DNA from: Euwallacea fornicatus
Taxonomy: Eukaryota; Arthropoda; Insecta; Coleoptera; Curculionidae
Direction: 5' to 3'
Length of the DNA stretch: 64,000 bases
NCBI RefSeq assembly: GCF_040115645.1
Contig: NW_027096010.1
Location: forward strand, 1,054,001 to 1,118,000
Under the pieces are notes generated by a model, which saw only the letters and a list, made by a program, of their open reading frames with translations, searched no databases and was not told where the DNA came from. Within the stretch, counting starts at the first letter, position 1, and each line of letters begins with the position of its first letter. Of this stretch, positions 1-10,560 are shown one piece after another. The position numbers and the translations under genes are program-made.

Positions 1-1056
1 GAGATCTTTCGGATGTCACAATAAATCATTATTGCATCTTGTTCAATTTCCAAGAAAAATAGTAAAATATGTGGTCAAACACACAACTTTTGTGACTTTT
101 CAAAATTTGAAGCTCGATAACTTCGGCAAATGAGGACCAAATTTCTTAAACAAAGTGTCAAATTAATCAGCTCGACGAGATCTTCAGGATGACACAACAA
201 ATCATTATTGCATCTTGTTGAATTTCCAAGAAAAATAGTACATTATGTGCTCAAACACACAACTTTTGTGATTATTCAAACTTTGAAGCTCGATAACTTC
301 GGCAAATGAAGACCAAATTTGTTAAACAAAGTGTCAAATTAATCAGCTCGACGAGATCTTTCGGGTGTTACAATAAATCATTATCGCATTTTGTTGAATT
401 TCCAAGAAAAATAGTACAATATGTGCTCAAACACACAACTTTTGTGACTTTTCAAAATTTGAAGCTCGATAACTTCGGCAAATGAGGACCAAATTTCTTA
501 AACAAAGTGTCAAATTAATCAGCTCGACGAGATCTTCAGGATGACACAACAAATCATTATTGCATCTTGTTGAATTTCCAAGAAAAATAGTACATTATGT
601 GCTCAAACACACAACTTTTGTGACTATTCAAACTTTGAAGCTCGATAACTTCGGCAAATGAAGACCAAATTTGTTAAACAAAGTGTCAAATTAATCAGCT
701 CGACGAGATCTTCAGGATGACACAATAAATCATTATCGCATCTTGTTGAATTTCCAAGAAAAATAGTACATTATGTGCTCAAACACACAACTTTTGTGAC
801 TTTTCAAAATTTAAAGCTCGATAACTTCGGCAAATGAGGACCAAATTTCTTAAACAAAGTGTCAAATTAATCAGCTCGACGAGATCTTCAGGATGTCGAA
901 TCAAATCATGATTGCATCTTGTTGAATTTCTAAGAAAAATAGTACATTATGTGCTCAAACACACAACTCTTGTGACTTTTCAAACTTTGAAGCTCGATAA
1001 CTTCGGCAAATGAGGACCAAATTTCTTAAACAAAGTGTCAAATTAATCAGCTCGCC
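1..1056 (+). repeat. Left-edge monomers A B C D E F
   Basis: Six monomers. The first (1-176) is type A with the diagnostic aaaatatgtggtc; the second ends in gattattc; the third has gggtgttac with gcattttg; the fourth has gactattc; the fifth is an E-headed monomer with a J-like aaaatttaaag tail; the sixth has gtcgaatc with tttctaag. Monomers 1-4 recur in the same order at 11441-12144 and 14081-14784, so they belong to the same lineage as the 15-mer of domain 2. The fifth is missing from those later copies. Confidence 0.85.
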
Positions 1057-3344
1057 GAGATCTTCAGGATGTCACAACAAATCATTATTGCATCTTGTTG
1101 AATTTCCAAGAACAATAGTACATTATGTGCTCAAACACACAACTTTTGTGACTTTTCAAACTTTGAAGCTCGATAACTTCGGCAAATGAAGACCAAATTT
1201 GTTAAACAAAGTGTCAAATTAATCACCTCGACGACATCTTTAAGATGTCATAACACATCATGATTGCATCTTGTTCAATTTCCAAGAAAAATAGTACAAT
1301 ATGTGCTCAAACACAAAACTTTTGTGACTTTTCAAATTTTGAAGCTCGATAACTTCGGCAAATGAGGACCAAATTTGTTAAATAAAGTGTCAAATTAATC
1401 AGCTCGATGAGATCTTCAGGATGACACAACAAATCATTATTGCATCTTGTTGAATTTCCAAGAAAAATAGTACATTATGTGCTCAAACACACAACTCTTG
1501 TGACTTTTCAAACTTTGAAGCTCGATAACTGCGGCAAATGAAGACCAAATTTGTTAAACAAAGTGTCAAATTAATCAGCTCGACGAGATCTTTCGGATGT
1601 CACAATAAATCATTATTGCATTTAGTTGAATTTCCAAGAAAAATAGTACAATATGTGCTCAAACACACAACTTTTGTGACTTTTCAAAATTTAAAGCTCG
1701 ATAACTTCGGCAAATGAGGACCAAATTTCTTAAACAAAGTATCAAATTAATCAGCTCGACGAGATCTTCAGGATGTCGAATCAAATCATGATTGCATCTT
1801 GTTGAATTTCTAAGAAAAATAGTACATTATGTGCTCAAACACACAACTCTTGTGACTTTTCAAACTTTGAAGCTCGATAACTTCGGCAAATGAGGACCAA
1901 ATTAGTTAAACAAAGTGTCAAGTTAATCAGCTCGACGAGATCTTTCGGATGTCACAACAAATCATTATTATATCTTGTAGAATTTCCAAGAAAAATAGTA
2001 CATTATTTGCTCAAACACACAACTTTAGTGACTTTTCAAACTTTGAAGCTCGATAACTTCGGCAAATGAGGACCAAATTTCTTAAACAAAGTGTCAAATT
2101 AATCAGCTCCACGAGATCTTCAGGATGTCACATCAAATCATGATTGCGTCTTGTTGAATTTCCAAGAAAAATAGTACATTATTTGCTCAAACACACAACT
2201 TTAGTGACTTTTCAAACTTTGAAGCTCGATAACTTCGGCAATTGAGGACCAAATTAGTTAAACAAAGTGTCAAATTAATCAGCTCCACGAGATCTTCAGG
2301 ATGTCGCTTCAAATCATGATTGCATCTTGTTGAATTTCCAAGAAAAATAGTACATTATTTGCTCAAACACACAACTTTAGTGACTTTTCAAACTTTGAAG
2401 CTCGATAACTTCGGCAAATGAGGACCAAATTAGTTAAACAAAGTGTCAAATTAATCAGCTCGACGAGGTCTTTCGGGTGTTACAATAAATCATTATCGCA
2501 TTTTGTAGAATTTCCAAGAAAAATAGTACAATATGTGCTCAAACACACAACTTTTGTGACTTTTCAAACTTTGAAGCCCGATAACTTCGGCAAATGAGGA
2601 CCAAATTTCTCAAACAAAGTGTCAAATTAATCAGCTCGACGAGATCTTTCGGATGTCACAATAAATCATTATTGCATTTAGTTGAATTTCCAAGAAAAAT
2701 AGTACATTATGTGCTCAAACACACAACTTTAGTGACTTTTCAAACTTTGAAGCTCGATAACTTCGGCAAATGATGACCAAATTTCTTAAACAAAGTGTCA
2801 AATTAATCAGCTCGACGAGATCTTCAGGATGTCGAATCAAATCATGATTGCATCATGTTGAATTTCCAAGAAAAATAGTACATTATGTGCTCAAACACAC
2901 AACTTTTGTGACTTTTCAAACTTTGAAGCTCGATAACTTCGGCAAATGAGGACCAAATTTGTTAAATGAAGTGTCAAATTAATCAGCTCGACGAGATCTT
3001 TCGGATGTCACAATAAATCATTATTGCATCTTGTTGAATTTTCAAGAAAAATAGTACAATATGTGCTCAAACACACAACTCTTGTGACTTTTCAAACTTT
3101 GAAGCTCGATAACTTCGGCAAATGAGGGCCAAATTTCTTAAACAAAGTGTCAAATTAATCAGCTCCACGAGATGTTTAAGATGCCACAACACATCATGAC
3201 TGAATCTTGTTGAATTTACAAGAAAAATTGTACATTAAGTCCTCAAACACACAACTCTTGTGACTTTTCAAACTTTGAAGCTCGATAACTTCGGCAAATG
3301 AGGACCAAATTTCTTAAACAAAGTGTCAAATTAATCAGCTCGAC
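1057..3344 (+). repeat. 13-mer higher-order repeat, copy 1
   Basis: Thirteen monomers (2288 bp) in the order G H I J F L M N O P Q R S. Diagnostic sites include aagaacaatag at the start, gacatctttaag at 1233, aactgcgg in the monomer at 1409, tatatcttgtagaat in the one at 1937, ggcaattg in the one at 2113, gtcgcttc in the one at 2289, aagcccg in the one at 2465, and gagatgtttaag at 3169. The same order recurs at 5105-7392 and, shortened, at 7393-9152. Private differences from copy 2 are gcgtctt instead of gcatctt in M, and ttgtagaat instead of ttgttgaat in O. Confidence 0.88.
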
Positions 3345-3520
3345 GAGATCTTCAGGATGTCGCATCAAATCATGATTGCATCTTGTTGAATTTCCAAGAA
3401 AAATAGTACATTATTTGCTCAAACACACAACTTTAGTGACTTTTCAAACTTTGAAGCTCGATAACTTCGGCAAATGAGGACCAAATTAGTTAAACAAAGT
3501 GTCAAATTAATCAGCTCCAC
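2113..3520 (+). repeat. 8-mer tandem duplication, copy 1 (M N O P Q R S T)
   Basis: Eight monomers (1408 bp) matched by the next eight (3521-4928) at every diagnostic site I compared, including the rare gcgtctt, ggcaattg, ttgtagaat, aagcccg, cttctcaaac, gttaaatgaag and gagggcc variants. It overlaps the last seven monomers of the 13-mer HOR, so it is a younger event laid over that HOR. Confidence 0.88.
3113..3129 (+). other. CENP-B-box-like 17-mer in type R monomer
   Basis: cttcggcaaatgagggc compared with the essential CENP-B box positions (NTTCGNNNNANNCGGGN) agrees at 8 of 9; only the c of CGGG is replaced by a. Ordinary monomers carry cttcggcaaatgaggac at the same place and match 7 of 9. 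It lies in the most conserved monomer block. CENP-B binding is known for mammals; relevance here is unproven and chance similarity is possible. Confidence 0.35.
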
Positions 3521-4928
3521 GAGATCTTCAGGATGTCACATCAAATCATGATTGCGTCTTGTTGAATTTCCAAGAAAAATAGTACATTATTTGCTCAAAC
3601 ACACAACTTTAGTGACTTTTCAAACTTTGAAGCTCGATAACTTCGGCAATTGAGGACCAAATTAGTTAAACAAAGTGTCAAATTAATCAGCTCCACGAGA
3701 TCTTCAGGATGTCGCTTCAAATCATGATTGCATCTTGTTGAATTTCCAAGAAAAATAGTACATTATTTGCTCAAACACACAACTTTAGTGACTTTTCAAA
3801 CTTTGAAGCTCGATAACTTCGGCAAATGAGGACCAAATTAGTTAAACAAAGTGTCAAATTAATCAGCTCGACGAGGTCTTTCGGGTGTTACAATAAATCA
3901 TTATCGCATTTTGTAGAATTTCCAAGAAAAATAGTACAATATGTGCTCAAACACACAACTTTTGTGACTTTTCAAACTTTGAAGCCCGATAACTTCGGCA
4001 AATGAGGACCAAATTTCTCAAACAAAGTGTCAAATTAATCAGCTCGACGAGATCTTTCGGATGTCACAATAAATCATTATTGCATTTAGTTGAATTTCCA
4101 AGAAAAATAGTACATTATGTGCTCAAACACACAACTTTAGTGACTTTTCAAACTTTGAAGCTCGATAACTTCGGCAAATGATGACCAAATTTCTTAAACA
4201 AAGTGTCAAATTAATCAGCTCGACGAGATCTTCAGGATGTCGAATCAAATCATGATTGCATCATGTTGAATTTCCAAGAAAAATAGTACATTATGTGCTC
4301 AAACACACAACTTTTGTGACTTTTCAAACTTTGAAGCTCGATAACTTCGGCAAATGAGGACCAAATTTGTTAAATGAAGTGTCAAATTAATCAGCTCGAC
4401 GAGATCTTTCGGATGTCACAATAAATCATTATTGCATCTTGTTGAATTTTCAAGAAAAATAGTACAATATGTGCTCAAACACACAACTCTTGTGACTTTT
4501 CAAACTTTGAAGCTCGATAACTTCGGCAAATGAGGGCCAAATTTCTTAAACAAAGTGTCAAATTAATCAGCTCCACGAGATGTTTAAGATGCCACAACAC
4601 ATCATGACTGAATCTTGTTGAATTTACAAGAAAAATTGTACATTAAGTCCTCAAACACACAACTCTTGTGACTTTTCAAACTTTGAAGCTCGATAACTTC
4701 GGCAAATGAGGACCAAATTTCTTAAACAAAGTGTCAAATTAATCAGCTCGACGAGATCTTCAGGATGTCGCATCAAATCATGATTGCATCTTGTTGAATT
4801 TCCAAGAAAAATAGTACATTATTTGCTCAAACACACAACTTTAGTGACTTTTCAAACTTTGAAGCTCGATAACTTCGGCAAATGAGGACCAAATTAGTTA
4901 AACAAAGTGTCAAATTAATCAGCTCCAC
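3521..4928 (+). repeat. 8-mer tandem duplication, copy 2 (M N O P Q R S T)
   Basis: Second copy of the 1408-bp block, directly adjoining the first. It ends with the T monomer at 4753, whose tail reads attagttaaac and ctccac, as in the equivalent monomer at 3345. Because gcgtctt and ttgtagaat are shared only by these two blocks, the copies are younger than the split from the 13-mer at 5105. Confidence 0.88.
4521..4537 (+). other. CENP-B-box-like 17-mer, second type R monomer
   Basis: Same 8-of-9 match with gagggc in the R monomer at 4401, a duplicate of the site at 3113 through the 8-mer duplication. Confidence 0.33.
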
Positions 4929-5104
4929 GAGATCTTCAGGATGTCGCATCAAATCATGATTGCATCTTGTTGAATTTCCAAGAAAAATAGTACATTATTT
5001 GCTCAAACACACAACTTTAGTGACTTTTCAAACTTTGAAGATCGATAACTTCGGCAAATGAGGACCAAATTTCTTAAACAAAGTGTCAAATTAATCAGCT
5101 CGCC
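4929..5104 (+). repeat. Single T monomer linking two blocks
   Basis: A type T monomer (gtcgcatc, ctttagtg) with the private change aagatcgataac in the otherwise nearly invariant aagctcgataac block. Its tail switches to cttaaac and ctcgcc, the usual entry to type G, which follows at 5105. Confidence 0.8.
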
Positions 5105-7392
5105 GAGATCTTCAGGATGTCACAACAAATCATTATTGCATCTTGTTGAATTTCCAAGAACAATAGTACATTATGTGCTCAAACACACAACTTTTGTGAC
5201 TTTTCAAACTTTGAAGCTCGATAACTTCGGCAAATGAAGACCAAATTTGTTGAACAAAGTGTCAAATTAATCACCTCGACGACATCTTTAAGATGTCATA
5301 ACACATCATGATTGCATCTTGTTCAATTTCCAAGAAAAATAGTACAATATGTGCTCAAACACAAAACTTTTGTGACTTTTCAAATTTTGAAGCTCGATAA
5401 CTTCGGCAAATGAGGACCAAATTTGTTAAATAAAGTGTCAAATTAATCAGCTCGATGAGATCTTCAGGATGACACAACAAATCATTATTGCATCTTGTTG
5501 AATTTCCAAGAAAAATAGTACATTATGTGCTCAAACACACAACTCTTGTGACTTTTCAAACTTTGAAGCTCGATAACTGCGGCAAATGAAGACCAAATTT
5601 GTTAAACAAAGTGTCAAATTAATCAGCTCGACGAGATCTTTCGGATGTCACAATAAATCATTATTGCATTTAGTTGAATTTCCAAGAAAAATAGTACAAT
5701 ATGTGCTCAAACACACAACTTTTGTGACTTTTCAAAATTTAAAGCTCGATAACTTCGGCAAATGAGGACCAAATTTCTTAAACAAAGTATCAAATTAATC
5801 AGCTCGACGAGATCTTCAGGATGTCGAATCAAATCATGATTGCATCTTGTTGAATTTCTAAGAAAAATAGTACATTATGTGCTCAAACACACAACTCTTG
5901 TGACTTTTCAAACTTTGAAGCTCGATAACTTCGGCAAATGAGGACCAAATTAGTTAAACAAAGTGTCAAGTTAATCAGCTCGACGAGATCTTTCGGATGT
6001 CACAACAAATCATTATTATATCTTGTAGAATTTCCAAGAAAAATAGTACATTATTTGCTCAAACACACAACTTTTGTGACTTTTCAAACTTTGAAGCTCG
6101 ATAACTTCGGCAAATGAGGACCAAATTTCTTAAACAAAGTGTCAAATTAATCAGCTCCACGAGATCTTCAGGATGTCACATCAAATCATGATTGCATCTT
6201 GTTGAATTTCCAAGAAAAATAGTACATTATTTGCTCAAACACACAACTTTAGTGACTTTTCAAACTTTGAAGCTCGATAACTTCGGCAATTGAGGACCAA
6301 ATTAGTTAAACAAAGTGTCAAATTAATCAGCTCCACGAGATCTTCAGGATGTCGCTTCAAATCATGATTGCATCTTGTTGAATTTCCAAGAAAAATAGTA
6401 CATTATTTGCTCAAACACACAACTTTAGTGACTTTTCAAACTTTGAAGCTCGATAACTTCGGCAAATGAGGACCAAATTAGTTAAACAAAGTGTCAAATT
6501 AATCAGCTCGACGAGGTCTTTCGGGTGTTACAATAAATCATTATCGCATTTTGTTGAATTTCCAAGAAAAATAGTACAATATGTGCTCAAACACACAACT
6601 TTTGTGACTTTTCAAACTTTGAAGCCCGATAACTTCGGCAAATGAGGACCAAATTTCTCAAACAAAGTGTCAAATTAATCAGCTCGACGAGATCTTTCGG
6701 ATGTCACAATAAATCATTATTGCATTTAGTTGAATTTCCAAGAAAAATAGTACATTATGTGCTCAAACACACAACTTTAGTGACTTTTCAAACTTTGAAG
6801 CTCGATAACTTCGGCAAATGATGACCAAATTTCTTAAACAAAGTGTCAAATTAATCAGCTCGACGAGATCTTCAGGATGTCGAATCAAATCATGATTGCA
6901 TCATGTTGAATTTCCAAGAAAAATAGTACATTATGTGCTCAAACACACAACTTTTGTGACTTTTCAAACTTTGAAGCTCGATAACTTCGGCAAATGAGGA
7001 CCAAATTTGTTAAATGAAGTGTCAAATTAATCAGCTCGACGAGATCTTTCGGATGTCACAATAAATCATTATTGCATCTTGTTGAATTTTCAAGAAAAAT
7101 AGTACAATATGTGCTCAAACACACAACTCTTGTGACTTTTCAAACTTTGAAGCTCGATAACTTCGGCAAATGAGGGCCAAATTTCTTAAACAAAGTGTCA
7201 AATTAATCAGCTCCACGAGATGTTTAAGATGCCACAACACATCATGACTGAATCTTGTTGAATTTACAAGAAAAATTGTACATTAAGTCCTCAAACACAC
7301 AACTCTTGTGACTTTTCAAACTTTGAAGCTCGATAACTTCGGCAAATGAGGACCAAATTTCTTAAACAAAGTGTCAAATTAATCAGCTCGCC
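5105..7392 (+). repeat. 13-mer higher-order repeat, copy 2
   Basis: Thirteen monomers, G H I J F L M N O P Q R S, 2288 bp, matching 1057-3344 with a few single-base differences: gttgaac in G, cttttgtg in place of ctttagtg in L, gcatctt in M and ttgttgaat in O. It abuts the shortened copy 3, giving a true tandem of HOR units. Confidence 0.88.
7161..7177 (+). other. CENP-B-box-like 17-mer, third type R monomer
   Basis: Same 8-of-9 match in the R monomer at 7041, within copy 2 of the 13-mer. Confidence 0.33.
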
Positions 7393-8800
7393 GAGATCTT
7401 CAGGATGTCACAACAAATCATTATTGCATCTTGTTGAATTTCCAAGAACAATAGTACATTATGTGCTCAAACACACAACTTTTGTGACTTTTCAAACTTT
7501 GAAGCTCGATAACTTCGGCAAATGAAGACCAAATTTGTTAAACAAAGTGTCAAATTAATCACCTCGACGACATCTTTAAGATGTCATAACACATCATGAT
7601 TGCATCTTGTTCAATTTCCAAGAAAAATAGTACAATATGTGCTCAAACACAAAACTTTTGTGACTTTTCAAATTTTGAAGCTCGATAACTTCGGCAAATG
7701 AGGACCAAATTTGTTAAATAAAGTGTCAAATTAATCAGCTCGATGAGATCTTCAGGATGACACAACAAATCATTATTGCATCTTGTTGAATTTCCAAGAA
7801 AAATAGTACATTATGTGCTCAAACACACAACTCTTGTGACTTTTCAAACTTTGAAGCTCGATAACTGCGGCAAATGAAGACCAAATTTGTTAAACAAAGT
7901 GTCAAATTAATCAGCTCGACGAGATCTTTCGGATGTCACAATAAATCATTATTGCATTTAGTTGAATTTCCAAGAAAAATAGTACAATATGTGCTCAAAC
8001 ACACAACTTTTGTGACTTTTCAAAATTTAAAGCTCGATAACTTCGGCAAATGAGGACCAAATTTCTTAAACAAAGTATCAAATTAATCAGCTCGACGAGA
8101 TCTTCAGGATGTCGAATCATATCATGATTGCATCTTGTTGAATTTCTAAGAAAAATAGTACATTATGTGCTCAAACACACAACTCTTGTGACTTTTCAAA
8201 CTTTGAAGCTCGATAACTTCGGCAAATGAGGACCAAATTAGTTAAACAAAGTGTCAAGTTAATCAGCTCGACGAGATCTTTCGGATGTCACAACAAATCA
8301 TTATTATATCTTGTAGAATTTCCAAGAAAAATAGTACATTATTTGCTCAAACACACAACTTTAGTGACTTTTCAAACTTTGAAGCTCGATAACTTCGGCA
8401 AATGAGGACCAAATTTCTTAAACAAAGTGTCAAATTAATCAGCTCCACGAGATCTTCAGGATGTCACATCAAATCATGATTGCATCTTGTTGAATTTCCA
8501 AGAAAAATAGTACATTATTTGCTCAAACACACAACTTTAGTGACTTTTCAAACTTTGAAGCTCGATAACTTCGGCAATTGAGGACCAAATTAGTTAAACA
8601 AAGTGTCAAATTAATCAGCTCCACGAGATCTTCAGGATGTCGCTTCAAATCATGATTGCATCTTGTTGAATTTCCAAGAAAAATAGTACATTATTTGCTC
8701 AAACACACAACTTTAGTGACTTTTCAAACTTTGAAGCTCGATAACTTCGGCAAATGAGGACCAAATTAGTTAAACAAAGTGTCAAATTAATCAGCTCGAC

Positions 8801-8976
8801 GAGGTCTTTCGGGTGTTACAATAAATCATTATCGCATTTTGTTGAATTTCCAAGAAAAATAGTACAATATGTGCTCAAACACACAACTTTTGTGACTTTT
8901 CAAACTTTGAAGCCCGATAACTTCGGCAAATGAGGGCCAAATTTCTTAAACAAAGTGTCAAATTAATCAGCTCCAC
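8801..8976 (+). repeat. Chimeric O/R monomer
   Basis: The head is type O (gaggtctttcggg, gcattttg, aagcccg) and the tail is type R (gagggcc, then ctccac leading into S). The switch lies between the O-specific base in aagcccg (monomer position 114) and the R-specific base in gagggcc (about 136). This is the junction of the deletion in the surrounding HOR copy and is best explained by recombination between aligned, non-allelic monomers. Confidence 0.85.
8921..8937 (+). other. CENP-B-box-like 17-mer in the O/R chimera
   Basis: Same 8-of-9 match, here carried by the R-derived tail of the chimeric monomer at 8801. I noticed no gagggc variant of this motif after this point. Confidence 0.33.
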
Positions 8977-9152
8977 GAGATGTTTAAGATGCCACAACAC
9001 ATCATGACTGAATCTTGTTGAATTTACAAGAAAAATTGTACATTAAGTCCTCAAACACACAACTCTTGTGACTTTTCAAACTTTGAAGCTCGATAACTTC
9101 GGCAAATGAGGACCAAATTTCTTAAACAAAGTGTCAAATTAATCAGCTCGAC

Positions 9153-9680
9153 GAGATCTTCAGGATGTCGCATCAAATCATGATTGCATCTTGTTGAATT
9201 TCCAAGAAAAATAGTACATTATTTGCTCAAACACACAACTTTAGTGACTTTTCAAACTTTGAAGCTCGATAACTTCGGCAAATGAGGACCAAATTAGTTA
9301 AACAAAGTGTCAAATTAATCAGCTCCACGAGATCTTCAGGATGTCGCATCAAATCATGATTGCATCTTGTTGAATTTCCAAGAAAAATAGTACATTATTT
9401 GCTCAAACACACAACTTTAGTGACTTTTCAAACTTTGAAGCTCGATAACTTCGGCAAATGAGGACCAAATTAGTTAAACAAAGTGTCAAATTAATCAGCT
9501 CCACGAGATCTTCAGGATGTCGCATCAAATCATGATTGCATCTTGTTGAATTTCCAAGAAAAATAGTACATTATTTGCTCAAACACACAACTTTAGTGAC
9601 TTTTCAAACTTTGAAGCTCGATAACTTCGGCAAATGAGGACCAAATTAGTTAAACAATGTGTCAAATTAATCAGCTCGAC
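9153..9680 (+). repeat. Triplet of type T monomers
   Basis: Three consecutive T monomers (gtcgcatc, cattatttgc, ctttagtg), nearly identical. The third ends in caatgtgtc in place of caaagtgtc, a mark that later accompanies the 175-bp monomers of domain 2. Elsewhere T appears singly or as a pair, so this is a local monomer-scale expansion. Confidence 0.85.
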
Positions 9681-9856
9681 GAGGTCTTTCGGGTGTTACA
9701 ATAAATCATTATCGCATTTTGTTGAATTTCCAAGAAAAATAGTACAATATGTGCTCAAACACACAACTCTTGTGACTTTTCAAACTTTGAAGCTCGATAA
9801 CTTCGGCAAATGAGGACCAAATTTCTTAAACAAAGTGTCAAATTAATCAGCTCGAC
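9505..9856 (+). repeat. Intact ancestor-like T-O dimer
   Basis: The pair consists of T ending in caatgtgtc, followed by an O-headed monomer with ctcttgtgacttttc. It corresponds type for type to the T-O pairs that end each domain 2 HOR unit, but here the run of four t bases is intact and the second monomer is 176 bp. I read it as the undeleted state from which the 175-bp version arose. Confidence 0.75.
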
Positions 9857-10560
9857 GAGATCTTTCGGATGTCACAATAAATCATTATTGCATCTTGTTG
9901 AATTTCCAAGGAAAATAGTACAATATGTGCTCAAACACACAACTCTTGTGACTTTTCAAACTTTGAAGCTCGATAACTTCGGCAAATGAGGACCAAATTT
10001 CTTAAACAAAGTGTCAAATTAATCAGCTCCACGAGATGTTTAAGATGCCACAACACATCATGACTGAATCTTGTTGAATTTACAAGAAAAATTGTACATT
10101 AAGTCCTCAAACACACAACTCTTGTGACTTTTCAAACTTTGAAGCTCGATAACTTCGGCAAATGAGGACCAAATTTCTTAAACAAAGTGTCAAATTAATC
10201 AGCTCGACGAGATCTTCAGGATGTCGCATCAAATCATGATTGCATCTTGTTGAATTTCCAAGAAAAATAGTACATTATTTGCTCAAACACACAACTTTAG
10301 TGACTTTTCAAACTTTGAAGCTCGATAACTTCGGCAAATGAAGACCAAATTTGTTAAACAAAGTGTCAAATTAATCAGCTCGACGAGATCTTCAGGATGT
10401 CGCATCAAATCATGATTGCATCTTGTTGAATTTCCAAGAAAAATAGTACATTATGTGCTCAAACACACAACTCTTGTGACTTTTCAAACTTTGAAGCTCG
10501 ATAACTTCGGCAAATGAGGACCAAATTTGTTAAATAAAGTGTCAAATTAATCAGCTCGAC
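9681..10560 (+). repeat. Mixed monomers at the domain 1 / domain 2 border
   Basis: Five monomers: O-like (9681), U (9857, ccaaggaaaatag), S (10033), T (10209), and a gtcgcatc monomer with gttaaataaag tail (10385). The S monomer here is the last one before a 24.8-kb stretch without S. No clear multimeric period of its own is visible. Confidence 0.75.

Larger units (their letters stand above)
7393..9152 (+). repeat. 13-mer HOR, copy 3, with a 3-monomer deletion
   Basis: Ten monomers: G H I J F L M N, then an O/R fusion, then S. Compared with copy 2 it lacks the tail of O, all of P and Q, and the head of R. The loss is exactly three monomer lengths (528 bp), so phase is kept. Private variant: atcatatcatg in the F monomer at 8097. 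Confidence 0.87.

Noticed and set aside
9681..10560. Possible transposon or LTR insertion at domain borders (also checked 33437-34844 and 45932-49099)
   Set aside because: Every base at these borders fits the 176-bp monomer. There are no target site duplications, terminal repeats or non-satellite bases.
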